From the NCBI GenBank assembly GCA_964502465.1, contig CAZCWX010000771.1, forward strand, positions 1-19,892: DNA of 19,892 nucleotides. Reading direction: 5' to 3'. This document shows positions 5,345-13,720 of the stretch, in pieces. Every line of letters starts with the position of its first letter. The first letter of the stretch is position 1. Origin of the DNA: CAZCWX01 sp964502465 (GTDB lineage: Bacteria > Desulfobacterota > Binatia > Bin18). The notes beneath the pieces are model-generated. The model saw nothing but the letters and a program-made list of their open reading frames with translations, was not told where the DNA came from and searched no databases. A program made the position numbers and the translations under genes.

Positions 5345-7693
5345 CTATAACATGTTATATGGATCAACATCAATGAGCGTACGGATGCCGGGAGTAGCAT
5401 GAGACCTCAGTATGTCGTGTTGGGCGTTTCTGACCAGGGTATGTAAGGCAGAGCGGTCTTCAGCCTTGAGCAGCAAATGCCAGCGTGCCCGATCCTTCAC
5501 CCGTTCGATCGGTGCCGGTGCCGGACCGAGAATGGTCGGAGCTTTCACCCTCCCTTGTAAGTCGGTACGAAACCGCTGCACAAGACGTTCGGCCACTTCC
5601 TGAACCTTTTCTTCGTCTTTGCCTTCAATACGGATGTTGATCATGCGGGTGAATGGCGGATAGCCAAAACGTTTGCGGTAGCGTAGCTCACGAGCAGCAA
5701 ACCGTAAGAAATCGTGACGTGCAGACAGGCGAATACTATAGTGCTGAGGCACGTATGTTTGAATGATCACCCGTCCTTGTTCCTGTCTACGGCCAGCTCG
5801 GCCCGCAACCTGGGTCAGCAGTTGGAATGTCCGTTCTGCCGCGCGAAAATCGGGAAGGTTCAAAGAGAGGTCTGCGAGCAATACGCCGACCAGGGTCACA
5901 TTGGGCACGTCATGGCCCTTCGCGACCATCTGCGTGCCAATCAAGACATCGAGCTGATGCGCGGTCCAGGCCTTCAGCACTTGTTCGAGAGTCCCTCGGC
6001 GGCTGGTACTGTCGCGGTCGAGGCGTGCAACTCGCGCCTGGGGTAAAAAGTTTTTTAAGGCTTCCTCTACCTGTTCGGTACCGATCCCGCCTCCTGTCAG
6101 TGCTGGTGCATGGCACACTGGGCACGAGGACGGAGCGTGTCGAGAGAAGTCGCAGTAATGACAGCGGAGGACGTTCCCCTGCAAGTGAAAGGTCAGCGTG
6201 ACGCTGCAGCGCGGGCACGATAACGCCGAGCCGCACAGTTGGCATTGCAGGTAGCTGGAGTATCCACGGCGGTTGAGGAATAAGAGGCTCTGTTTTCCTG
6301 CCTGGAGGTTGACGATCAAGGCTTCTCGCAGGACAGCTGAGAAAATCCTTGCGGCTCGTTCTCCCCTCGCTTCTTGACGGAGATCGACAATCTCAATACG
6401 CGGCAATTGGCGCGACGCAACCCGCTCAGGCAGTTCGACCAGCGCGTAATGGTGCGCCCGGCTGTGGGCATAACTTTCCAGTGAGGGGGTGGCCGATCCC
6501 AAGAGCACCGGACAGGAAGCGATCTTCCCTCGCATGATTGCCAGATCGCGAGCATTGTAGCGCACTCCCTCTTCTTGCTTATAGGCAGTGTCATGCTCTT
6601 CATCGACAACAATCAGCCCGATACCGTCGAGGGGCGCAAAGACTGCCGAACGCACGCCAACAACAACTTTGACCTCGCCACGGGCGATCCGTTGCCACTC
6701 TTTCCACCGCTCGCTGGTGACCATGCCACTATGCAACACGGCCACCCGCGTCCCGAAGCGTTGCCTGACGTGCGTGACCAGTTGGTGAGTCAGTCCGATC
6801 TCCGGCACTAGCATGAGCACGCTTCTTCCCTGGGCGAGAACATCCTGCGCCACGCGTAAGTAGACTTCTGTTTTGCCACTGCCAGCGACGCCATGCAGCA
6901 GAAACACGCGAAAGGCTGATTCGTGTACTGCCATGGTCACCTGAGTGCGAGCATGCTCCTGGGTAGAGGAGAGGACGAGGGGAGAAAGGCTCTCTTCCTT
7001 CTCACCGAGGTTTGTCTCATGTGTCTCAATTGTTTCTGAGCGTGGGCTTTTCTTCTGTGGCAGGTGCTCGCGTACTTCTAATACGCCCAGGGCTGCGAGC
7101 TTCTCCAGTACTTTGCCGAGAGCAAGGGCAGAGAAACGTCGCTGGAGCGCTTTCACCGTGACCCTGCTTTTTTCTTTCACGAGAGCCACGATCTCTTGTT
7201 CGGTGGGAGTCAAGTCGAGAGCAGGGGCTGTGCTGCGAACCCCTTGCGGCCCTGTGGTAGACTGCCGGTCCGTCTCTGCAGTAACCCGATGATGACCGGT
7301 TGACTCTCTCTTCAGTTTCACTATCCGCGTACTCTCGCGTCTGAAACTTCCTGGCAAGATCGTCCGTAGCATCTCTCCGGGGGTGGTCAAATAATACTCG
7401 GCTGCCCACTGCCAGAGACGCATCAGGTCTTCAGGAAAAACAATATTTTCGTCTAGGATATCGAGAATATCCTTTACCTTCTCGGGAGCAGGACCGTCTC
7501 CAGATGGACGGCTGTTGGTGACGATTCCTGTTACTTTCCGCCTACCTACGGGGACAAGAACGCGCATGCCAGGAGCGAGACGTGAGCGCAGGGCTTCGGG
7601 AACATGGTAGATGAGAGTTCCTGTGGGGTTGATAGGCACAGGAACGATAACTGAGACAAAAGCAGAGGGAGGAAAATTTTCTTGAATAAACAT
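5345..7693 (-). CDS. priA: Primosomal protein N' (replication restart helicase PriA)
   Basis: A 3'-5' superfamily 2 DNA helicase that recognises stalled forks and reloads the replisome. The 782 residues run in family order. The N-terminal 3'-end-binding domain (about 14-115) has IYHVPEALRSRLAPGMRVLVPVGRR. A winged-helix/linker region lies at 160-250. Walker A is HGVAGSGKTEVY (268-279) and Walker B is DEEHD (364-368). A zinc-binding module with paired CxxC motifs (CQLCG, CPRC, CHYC, CPVC) follows, then the helicase C-lobe with GTQMVAKGHD and QVAGRAGR. The length is slightly above the roughly 730 usual, mostly in the 118-160 and 210-245 linkers, which look low-conserved. The ATG at 7691-7693 has no clear ribosome site. 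It heads a priA-def-fmt operon and diverges from pilM. Confidence 0.96.
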   Translation of the reverse strand: MFIQENFPPSAFVSVIVPVPINPTGTLIYHVPEALRSRLAPGMRVLVPVGRRKVTGIVTNSRPSGDGPAPEKVKDILDILDENIVFPEDLMRLWQWAAEYYLTTPGEMLRTILPGSFRRESTRIVKLKRESTGHHRVTAETDRQSTTGPQGVRSTAPALDLTPTEQEIVALVKEKSRVTVKALQRRFSALALGKVLEKLAALGVLEVREHLPQKKSPRSETIETHETNLGEKEESLSPLVLSSTQEHARTQVTMAVHESAFRVFLLHGVAGSGKTEVYLRVAQDVLAQGRSVLMLVPEIGLTHQLVTHVRQRFGTRVAVLHSGMVTSERWKEWQRIARGEVKVVVGVRSAVFAPLDGIGLIVVDEEHDTAYKQEEGVRYNARDLAIMRGKIASCPVLLGSATPSLESYAHSRAHHYALVELPERVASRQLPRIEIVDLRQEARGERAARIFSAVLREALIVNLQAGKQSLLFLNRRGYSSYLQCQLCGSALSCPRCSVTLTFHLQGNVLRCHYCDFSRHAPSSCPVCHAPALTGGGIGTEQVEEALKNFLPQARVARLDRDSTSRRGTLEQVLKAWTAHQLDVLIGTQMVAKGHDVPNVTLVGVLLADLSLNLPDFRAAERTFQLLTQVAGRAGRRQEQGRVIIQTYVPQHYSIRLSARHDFLRFAARELRYRKRFGYPPFTRMINIRIEGKDEEKVQEVAERLVQRFRTDLQGRVKAPTILGPAPAPIERVKDRARWHLLLKAEDRSALHTLVRNAQHDILRSHATPGIRTLIDVDPYNML

Positions 7694-7722
7694 TTGACAA
7701 ATTAGTTTTCTTATTACATACT
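7694..7722 (+). promoter_or_regulatory. Sigma-70-type promoter candidate for the pil operon
   Basis: A perfect -35 TTGACA (7694-7699), 17 bp, then a -10-like CATACT (7717-7722; four of six consensus bases). It reads toward pilM, whose ATG is at 7759, in an AT-rich gap. The -35 directly abuts the first base of the priA start codon on the other strand, so the divergent units share a very short control region. Predicted by eye. Confidence 0.5.
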
Positions 7723-7758
7723 AAGTGACTGAAATATTAGCCATTGTTGATATACACT

Positions 7759-8868
7759 ATGGCCAGCACAAAACACACCAGGGGAAGCTTGTTACAGAAA
7801 GTGATGAGTCCTCTCCTCTCTCTGGTCCCAGGTGGAGAAAAGAACTATCTCAGCCTCGACATCGGTTCAAGTTCAGTGAAGATGCTTGAAGTCCGGGGGG
7901 TCGGTAGTGGGATGCGTGTTCTTAATGCTGGCCTTGCTCCCCTCCCAGCGAATGCGGTCCAGAGCAATGTGATCCACGATAGCAACGCGGTGACGGGTGC
8001 GATCCGTTCCCTCCTCGATGAGCATACAATCAAAGCAACCGCAGTGATTACGGCTGTCCCTGGCCCAGCAGTCATTATTAAACGTGCGACGTTCCCCTCC
8101 CAGGATCCCACGACCCTAGAAGAAACGATTTTTTTTGAAGCCGGGAACTTTATTCCTGAAAGCTTGGAGAACGTGAATCTCGACTATCAGATTCTGGACT
8201 ATGACGCTGAAGTCGAGAGTGCCGAGGTTCTCTTGGTTGCAGTAAGAAAGGACGTGATCAACAGCTACGTTTCGGCGATTCATGAAGCTGGGCTTGTGCC
8301 GATCGTAGTGGATGTTGATTATTTTGCCTTGGAGAACATGTTCGAGGTGAATTACACGCTTGGCCCTGAAGAGATTGTCGCGCTTGTCAACATTGGTGCT
8401 CGGTATTCCTCGATTAACATCCTGAAAGGAGGGCGCTCTGCCTTCACTGGAGATGTCCCGATAGGAGGACGGCATTTTACCGAAATGCTCGCCCAGGAGC
8501 TAGGCGTAAATTATGAACAAGCCGAGGAAACGAAGATTGCCGGGATGCTGAGAGAACAAGAAGAGGTCTCGCGGGTGCTAACGGCTGCAGCGGAACAACT
8601 GCTCGATGAAATCCAGCGTGCCCTCAGTTTCTTTTGGACCGGTTCAACAGAAGAGCAGATTAGCGCTATTTACTTAAGTGGCGGAACGGCCCAACTGCCT
8701 CGCCTCGCTTCATCCATGAGTGAAAGACTGCAGATCCCGGTGGAAGTTTCGGATCCGTTTCGGAGCCTCAGTGTCAGCCGTCACATCGACGATGCCTTTA
8801 TGCACCAGCATGCCTCAGCCCTTGCGGTCAGTGTGGGGCTGGCGACGCGGAGGCCGGGGGACAAATGA
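7759..8868 (+). CDS. pilM: Type IV pilus assembly protein PilM
   Basis: An actin/FtsA-like cytoplasmic ATPase that binds the N-terminal tail of PilN and links the pilus motor to the inner-membrane alignment complex. The 369 residues have the family phosphate-binding motif YLSLDIGSSSVKMLEV (30-45), the central ALVNIGARYSSINIL strand-turn, and an IYLSGGTAQLPRL adenosine-site motif near 305. The N-terminal about 28 residues precede the conserved fold, as in other PilM. The ATG at 7759 is chosen; a TTG at 7744 would add five residues. No strong ribosome site is visible. The last codon overlaps the pilN start as ATGA, an arrangement typical of translational coupling. Confidence 0.95.
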   Translation: MASTKHTRGSLLQKVMSPLLSLVPGGEKNYLSLDIGSSSVKMLEVRGVGSGMRVLNAGLAPLPANAVQSNVIHDSNAVTGAIRSLLDEHTIKATAVITAVPGPAVIIKRATFPSQDPTTLEETIFFEAGNFIPESLENVNLDYQILDYDAEVESAEVLLVAVRKDVINSYVSAIHEAGLVPIVVDVDYFALENMFEVNYTLGPEEIVALVNIGARYSSINILKGGRSAFTGDVPIGGRHFTEMLAQELGVNYEQAEETKIAGMLREQEEVSRVLTAAAEQLLDEIQRALSFFWTGSTEEQISAIYLSGGTAQLPRLASSMSERLQIPVEVSDPFRSLSVSRHIDDAFMHQHASALAVSVGLATRRPGDK

Positions 8869-9572
8869 TTCGCATTAATCTCCTTCCTGTCCGCGAAATT
8901 GAGCAAGCGTCCTTTCGCCGTAAGGAGACAGTACTGAGCGGAGGGCTCATTGTCCTGGCCTGTATCGCTGTTGCGGCCGCGTACCTCTACCAAGGACTGC
9001 AGATCAGCACGGTTAATGCGGAACTCAAACGTGCGGAGCAAGCGCTAGAGCGCGCACGGCAGCAAAATCAAGAATTTGACAAACTCGAGCAACAAAAGAA
9101 AGATATCGAAAATAAATTCCAGGTTGTCCAGATATTGACGTCCCCACAACGCCGTGCCGCGTCAGTGCATGTGCTCGACGATTTGAGCATGAGCACGCCA
9201 GAGTCGCTGTGGCTCATTGATTTTGTTGAGAACAAGGGAGCAGCCAAGATCAGTGGCAGGGCAGTGGATAACCAAACCATTGCGGCTTTTGCCCATAATC
9301 TTTCTCGTTCCAGCTATTTCCGCAATATAGAGATTCGCGAGACAGTCCAGGAAACAGCAACCGCTGCCGAGCCGAGGAGAAGGGCGGCAAGAGCCGGGAG
9401 CGGGAGTGTTGATGCCCCGCTTGCACCCCCAGTGACGAGGTTTCTCATCGAAGCACGTATCAACATACCAGGGCTGCAGGAAGAAGGTGCTCGGGCGAGC
9501 ACAGGAGAGGAAGAGGAACAAAAGGACGGGAAGGGACCGCCCGTAAGAAAAAGACCGGAAGGAAGAAGGTAA
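8865..9572 (+). CDS. pilN: Type IV pilus inner-membrane protein PilN
   Basis: An inner-membrane bitopic protein that dimerises with PilO and is anchored to PilM through its cytoplasmic N-terminus. The conserved PilM-binding signature MIRINLLP starts the protein. A membrane segment spans roughly 25-43 (LSGGLIVLACIAVAAAYLY), a coiled coil 48-88, then a ferredoxin-like domain with LWLIDFVENKGAAKISGRA. The 235 residues are longer than usual because of two low-complexity stretches: an Ala/Arg-rich insert around 160-180 and a charged C-terminal tail (EEEEQKDGK, RKRPEGRR). It starts by ATGA overlap with pilM. Confidence 0.93.
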   Translation: MIRINLLPVREIEQASFRRKETVLSGGLIVLACIAVAAAYLYQGLQISTVNAELKRAEQALERARQQNQEFDKLEQQKKDIENKFQVVQILTSPQRRAASVHVLDDLSMSTPESLWLIDFVENKGAAKISGRAVDNQTIAAFAHNLSRSSYFRNIEIRETVQETATAAEPRRRAARAGSGSVDAPLAPPVTRFLIEARINIPGLQEEGARASTGEEEEQKDGKGPPVRKRPEGRR

Positions 9573-9575
9573 GCC

Positions 9576-10202
9576 ATGCTTGACCGCATTTTTTCCCTCC
9601 CGCCGCATCAACGCCGCCTGCTGTACGGCGGCATCGTTGTTCTCATCATCCTTCTCTACGCGTTTACCCTTCATATCCCTCGATCCAGAGACATTGCCGA
9701 TAAAGAAGAAAATATCCGCAACATCAATGCTGAACGCGCGAAGCTGCAACGATTGGTGGCCAATCGCGAAAAAACCGAGCGCGAAATCGCTGAGGTCGAA
9801 GAGCGCTTTAATCAGATCAAAGCGCAACTCCCCGACCAGAAAGAAATTCCTGAGCTACTGCGCCAGGTGTCGAACCTCGGCCGCGACTCCGGTCTGGAAG
9901 TGCTGTTCTTCCGTCAGAAACCAGAAGTATTTCAGGATTTATATGCCGAGGTGCCGGTCGAGATGGGGGTGCGTGGGGGGTATCACCAAATCGCTTTGTT
10001 CTTCGATAAGGTGCGTCATCTTGATCGGATTGTGAACGTCGCCGATATCAGCATGAAAAATCCGCAAATGAAAAATGGCCAGATGCAAATAGACGCAGCA
10101 TTCTTTGCGACGACGTATCGTTTCCTCAGTGAAGAGGAGCGAGAGCGGATCGCGAAAGCAAAAGAGGCAGCGCAGCCGAAGAAAAAGGCAAGGAAGAAGT
10201 AG
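9576..10202 (+). CDS. pilO: Type IV pilus inner-membrane protein PilO
   Basis: The PilN partner in the periplasmic alignment subcomplex. The 208 residues contain one membrane segment (about 17-33, LYGGIVVLIILLYAFTL), a coiled coil of about 40-85 rich in Glu/Arg/Lys, and a periplasmic ferredoxin-like domain with ELLRQVSNLGRDSGLEV and VRGGYHQIALFFDKVRHLDRIV, both characteristic. The C-terminus is a lysine-rich tail. It starts 3 nt after pilN, with an AGAAGG site before the ATG. Confidence 0.93.
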   Translation: MLDRIFSLPPHQRRLLYGGIVVLIILLYAFTLHIPRSRDIADKEENIRNINAERAKLQRLVANREKTEREIAEVEERFNQIKAQLPDQKEIPELLRQVSNLGRDSGLEVLFFRQKPEVFQDLYAEVPVEMGVRGGYHQIALFFDKVRHLDRIVNVADISMKNPQMKNGQMQIDAAFFATTYRFLSEEERERIAKAKEAAQPKKKARKK

Positions 10203-10208
10203 GAAGCC

Positions 10209-10700
10209 ATGAATCTTCCGCATGCTCGCCGGAGCTTGAGTTGCCTCGCCTGTGCCTGGCTGGTTTTCTATGGGGCAGGGATTTGCCCCATTTATGCCCA
10301 GCAGGATGAAGCGACAGAATCTGCGTATCGATACGATCCCACCGAGAAACGGGATCCTTTCCTCTCTCCTTTTTATGTCCCGCCAGAAGCGCCCACTCCA
10401 GAAGAGGCCAAAACGCCGCTCCAACGCTTTGATCTGGGGCAACTGCGGCTCGTCGGGGTTATTTGGGAAGCCGATGAGCCCAAGGCCCTGATCGAAGATG
10501 GGGGTGGACTGGGATACATCGTAACCCGAGGAACGTTGATTGGGTCAAAGGGCGGAATCATTCGAACGATCGAGCCGAAACGGATTGTCGTTGAAGAATA
10601 CGAAACCGACTTTTCCGGAAAACGCCGTGCTCAGGAACGCGAATTACTGCTCTCAATCATAGAAGCTGGTCGAGAGGGAACGAGGACGCAGCGCAAGTAG
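10209..10700 (+). CDS. pilP: Type IV pilus assembly protein PilP
   Basis: A periplasmic protein that connects PilN/PilO to the secretin PilQ. The 163 residues have a hydrophobic export signal (about 8-29). Next come a flexible Pro-rich stretch containing the conserved YDPTEKRDPF, and the beta-sandwich domain with LGQLRLVGVIW, KALIEDGGGLGYIVTRGTLIG and GIIRTIEPKRIVVEE. Most PilP are lipoproteins. Here no clean lipobox was seen and cleavage after PIYA seems likelier, so attachment is uncertain. It is 6 nt downstream of pilO, with AGGA before the ATG. Confidence 0.92.
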   Translation: MNLPHARRSLSCLACAWLVFYGAGICPIYAQQDEATESAYRYDPTEKRDPFLSPFYVPPEAPTPEEAKTPLQRFDLGQLRLVGVIWEADEPKALIEDGGGLGYIVTRGTLIGSKGGIIRTIEPKRIVVEEYETDFSGKRRAQERELLLSIIEAGREGTRTQRK

Positions 10701-10727
10701 TGCTGGGATGATGAGGGGGATGTGGGG

Positions 10728-13109
10728 ATGTGGAGCTTACGGGAAGCGAGTAGGAAGGGAGCTACAGTGATACTACTGACGCTCATGACTGTCGGGGCCT
10801 GCGCCCACCGAGCGAGTCAATCCATACCTCCGGCTTCTCCGCCAGCGGGGACGGAACCAACTGCAACCCTGCAACAACCCCCACAGCCTACCTATTCTGG
10901 CCCGCTCACGCTTCATGAGGTGCAGGTCATAGAAACGGCGGGCCAACGCAGTGTGCTCTTTCGTTTTTCCCGGCCACCGGAAGGGATTGACTATTTTCCG
11001 CTCCGGGGGCCGAGCCGCTTGGTGATTGATGTCAAAGGCCCAATCAATTCTCTCCCGAAAATACAGAGTTATAAGGCCGCGGACTCACTGGTGTCTGCCA
11101 TACGGGTTGGCACCTATCAAGACCGCATGCGCCTGGTGGTCGATGTCAAAGGGGCAGAAGTACCCCAGTTTTCAGTGGATAATTACGATACTCTCGTCAC
11201 CGCCTTTTTGGGCGAGAAGAATAGTAGTAACGGATACACCGAGAGCAACGCGCAAGTGTTGTTCATGGCCGATGCGGCGCGTAATGGCCACCGCAGCGCC
11301 CAGGTCATCCCTGCCGTAGCGAAATCCCCGGATGTCACTCCTGTGAGCGAAACACCCCCGCTCGCCATGACCGCTCTGGAAGCAACGGCAAAGGAGCCAC
11401 AGCCATTGGACTCCCTGGATGGGGCTGTCCCTCCTGAGAGTAATGATCCCATGCAACTCGCCCAGACCCCTCCTCCGCCGGCGGCTCCTCCTGCAGCTGC
11501 CCCAGAATCACGCCCCCTGCGTGAGGAGCCGATCGACGGGCCCACGTCATCTCCCCCTGCTTTGGACAGTGCACCACCCACCACGGAGTTCGAAGCGCCG
11601 CCGCCGTCCGCCTATACTGGAAGAAGGATTTCGTTGGACTTCAAGAATGCCGACATTCATGACGTGTTGCGGATCCTGGCTGACGTGAGCGGACTCAACA
11701 TTGTGGCGACGGACGACGTCAGGGCACGCGTGACGCTCCGGCTCGTTGAGGTACCGTGGGACCAAGCCCTCGATGTCATCATGCAGGCCAATGGACTGGA
11801 ACAAACCCAAGTTGGTAACGTTATTACGATTTCGACCACCAGACGCCTGGAGGTGGAACGCAATGCCCGTCTGGCTGCACAAACCGCTGAACAGAGACTT
11901 GCTCCGCTCGAAACGGAGTACGTGAGAGTCAACTATGTCAAAGCGGAAGACGTCGTCAGACTGATTACGCAAGAAGCGCAGCAGCGGGCAGCGGCTGCTG
12001 CAAGAGCACCAACACGCGCGGCTCCGACACGTACGCCGACAGCCGCAAGAGCAGGGGCAGCGGCTGGGGGCCGCGTGGCCATCATGTCGCCACGCGGAAC
12101 GATCGCGGCAGATCCGACAACGAATGTGGTCATCGTGAGAGACGTGCGTGACAACATCGCGGCGGTCCGCGAATTAATCAGAAACATCGACATCCAAACT
12201 CCGCAAGTCATGATTGAATCTTACATTGTGACGGCAAATGAAAACCTCGCTCGCGACCTGGGAATTCAATGGGGGTATCAATATGTCGCGAGTCCACAAA
12301 CCGGCAATCCTACTGGGGTCAATTTCCCGGGAGCAATTGGTCTCGGTGGGTCTGGACTCGGGCAGGGAGTTGGCGGGCTCCCGTTTATTGCCGATTTTCC
12401 TGCGAGTGCGGCGCCTGGAGCAGGGTCGGCGATTGATCTTGCCCTTGGCTCGCTCGATGGTTCTCAGTCGCTCAATGTACGGTTGAGTGCATTGGAACGT
12501 GAAGGAAAAGCCCGCGTGGTGTCGCGCCCACGTGTGGTCACCCTCAATAATCGCATCGCCGATATTCGGGCGCGGCGAGCGGTCCGTGTGCCGATTGTAG
12601 CGGGGTCTCTCACCGTTGGGGGTCAGGGGACAACTGGCGGGGGGAATGCGTTTCAGGAATTCGATGTGGGCATCACCCTCAAAGTCACCCCACAAATTTC
12701 TTCGGATGGGTTTGTGCTGCTGGAGATCGACGCCGAAAGTAGTGAGCTGGCTCCTGCGAGTGTGACTCCTTCCGGAACGACGACGGCTTTTCCCATTATT
12801 CCTGACACGCTGACACGCACGGCGAGTTCACACATCCTGATTCGTGCAGGCGATACCTTCGTTTTGGGCGGAATTCTCCAAGACAGCCTCATCCAGCAGG
12901 AAACGGGGATTCCCTACCTCAGGAATACTCCAGGCATTGGTTGGCTCTTTAAGGGCAGATCCAACAATCGGGTAAAGGATGAACTGTTAGTGTTTATTAC
13001 TCCTAAATTAGTCGCCGGAGTTTCGACGGCAGGAATGCCAACGGCGCAGCAGCTCTGGGAGAACCGGCCACAACAAGAGCAAGCCCCGCAGGCAATGGCA
13101 CAGCCGTAA
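10728..13109 (+). CDS. pilQ: Type IV pilus secretin PilQ (lipoprotein)
   Basis: Forms the outer-membrane gated channel for the pilus fibre. The 793 residues start with a lipoprotein signal (VGAC, Cys25). One AMIN-type peptidoglycan-binding domain follows (about 58-160), then a long Pro/Ala/Glu linker (about 180-290). The STN/N0 domain (about 299-370) has ISLDFKNADIHDVLRILADVSGLNI. The N1 domain starts near 398 and is interrupted by an Ala/Arg/Thr loop around 420-448. The secretin core from about 498 has VVSRPRVVTLNN (near 598), AGDTFVLGG, and the C-terminal signature IPYLRNTPGIGWLF followed by ELLVFITPKLV. Only one AMIN and one N1 domain are seen. The ATG at 10728 has AGGGGG 9 nt upstream; a GTG at 10722 is also in frame. 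Last gene of the pil operon. Confidence 0.95.
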   Translation: MWSLREASRKGATVILLTLMTVGACAHRASQSIPPASPPAGTEPTATLQQPPQPTYSGPLTLHEVQVIETAGQRSVLFRFSRPPEGIDYFPLRGPSRLVIDVKGPINSLPKIQSYKAADSLVSAIRVGTYQDRMRLVVDVKGAEVPQFSVDNYDTLVTAFLGEKNSSNGYTESNAQVLFMADAARNGHRSAQVIPAVAKSPDVTPVSETPPLAMTALEATAKEPQPLDSLDGAVPPESNDPMQLAQTPPPPAAPPAAAPESRPLREEPIDGPTSSPPALDSAPPTTEFEAPPPSAYTGRRISLDFKNADIHDVLRILADVSGLNIVATDDVRARVTLRLVEVPWDQALDVIMQANGLEQTQVGNVITISTTRRLEVERNARLAAQTAEQRLAPLETEYVRVNYVKAEDVVRLITQEAQQRAAAAARAPTRAAPTRTPTAARAGAAAGGRVAIMSPRGTIAADPTTNVVIVRDVRDNIAAVRELIRNIDIQTPQVMIESYIVTANENLARDLGIQWGYQYVASPQTGNPTGVNFPGAIGLGGSGLGQGVGGLPFIADFPASAAPGAGSAIDLALGSLDGSQSLNVRLSALEREGKARVVSRPRVVTLNNRIADIRARRAVRVPIVAGSLTVGGQGTTGGGNAFQEFDVGITLKVTPQISSDGFVLLEIDAESSELAPASVTPSGTTTAFPIIPDTLTRTASSHILIRAGDTFVLGGILQDSLIQQETGIPYLRNTPGIGWLFKGRSNNRVKDELLVFITPKLVAGVSTAGMPTAQQLWENRPQQEQAPQAMAQP

Positions 13110-13113
13110 GGGG

Positions 13114-13141
13114 AAGATGGAGAGAAGATGGAGAGAAGATG
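13114..13141. repeat. Tandem 11-mer after pilQ
   Basis: AAGATGGAGAG occurs twice head to tail (13114-13124, 13125-13135), followed by a partial third copy beginning AAGATG at 13136. It begins 4 nt after the pilQ stop codon. Confidence 0.8.
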
Positions 13142-13153
13142 CAGTGGCGTAGT

Positions 13154-13261
13154 CAGTTCTCAGTTCAGATTTGCCAACGGAGAGAACTGAGAAGTCTAAG
13201 AGCTCGGGGTGGTGGTGATGGGTGGTTGGTGAACACATGGGAGCTCTTAGACTTGTGAGTT
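13154..13261. repeat. Overlapping inverted repeats downstream of pilQ
   Basis: A long inverted repeat has 21-bp arms at 13185-13205 and 13241-13261 that match at 19 positions. Its inner 14 bp (AAGTCTAAGAGCTC / GAGCTCTTAGACTT) are perfect around a 35-nt G/T-rich loop. Its left arm overlaps a second inverted repeat, CTCAGTTC (13159-13166) with GAACTGAG (13184-13191); the shifted pair CAGTTCTC (13154-13161) with GAGAACTG (13182-13189) is also possible. The two folds exclude each other. No T tract follows either stem. Confidence 0.75.
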
Positions 13262-13370
13262 CTGTCGAAAGGAGAAAGGCAGAGTTGTGGACCGCGAAAC
13301 CGTTGTAGGAGCGACATAATAGTCATTGGTCACAATGGAAGCGTTCTCGCTTATTCGTAAGGCACAAGGT

Positions 13371-13410
13371 CCCCTCTCCCCTCGTGGGAGAGGGTTAGGG
13401 TGAGGGGTAC
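13371..13410. repeat. Dispersed palindromic repeat, copy 1
   Basis: CCCCTCTCCCCTCGTGGGAG followed by AGGGTTAGGGTGAGGGGTAC. The CTCTCCC/GGGAGAG arms fold into a hairpin. It is the intact form of the element found again at 17480-17542 (interrupted) and in degenerate form at 16731-16788. Similar C-rich/G-rich palindromes are common intergenic repeats in many proteobacterial genomes. Confidence 0.8.
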
Positions 13411-13574
13411 AACAATATGGCTGGGACACTCGGGGGCTTGGTAGCTGGTGTGGTTGCTGCGGTGGAAGTGGAGTGTGGTGAAAGCGGGGGACGGAACGCT
13501 TTCCAGCTCCGAGCCTCCGAGCGTCCCTGTCTGTGGTTTGTGGGGCAGAGGTGTGGTGGTGATGACAGGACGAG

Positions 13575-13626
13575 ATAGGGGCGAGATCTTCTCCGTCTGC
13601 ACAGTGGTGAAAGATCTTGCCCCTAT
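13575..13626. repeat. 16-bp arm hairpin upstream of aroC
   Basis: ATAGGGGCGAGATCTT (13575-13590) pairs with AAGATCTTGCCCCTAT (13611-13626), 15 Watson-Crick pairs plus one G-U, around a 20-nt loop. It ends 94 nt before the aroC start, so it would lie in the aroC leader if the transcript starts upstream. No T tract follows. Confidence 0.75.
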
Positions 13627-13720
13627 AACTTGCCCTTCATATGCAGGGACTGAAGAAACAAGTGTAGTGTGGTAAGAGAACGGAAGCAAGAACACGATTT
13701 GAGAAAAGAAGGATATACCC

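Larger units (their letters stand above)
13110..13720. other. 611-bp gene-free, repeat-rich gap between pilQ and aroC
   Basis: No convincing gene on either strand. The gap holds 11-mer tandem repeats, two overlapping inverted repeats, one copy of a dispersed palindromic repeat and a long hairpin, each listed separately. It also has G/T-rich stretches (13205-13230, 13440-13490). A clear ribosome site (GAAGG, 8 nt before the ATG) precedes aroC. No confident promoter for aroC was found. Confidence 0.7.

Noticed and set aside
9162..9827. 221-residue minus-strand ORF
   Set aside because: Antisense to pilN and pilO, both of which have clear family signatures.
12174..12695. 173-residue minus-strand ORF
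   Set aside because: Antisense to the conserved secretin core of pilQ.
13448..13675. 75-residue plus-strand ORF in the pilQ-aroC gap
   Set aside because: Runs through a hairpin repeat, is Val/Gly/Ser-rich, has no ribosome site and no recognisable fold.
13110..13720. Possible CRISPR array in the repeat-rich gap
   Set aside because: The repeats are of different sequences and spacings; there is no regular repeat-spacer pattern and no cas gene in the window.
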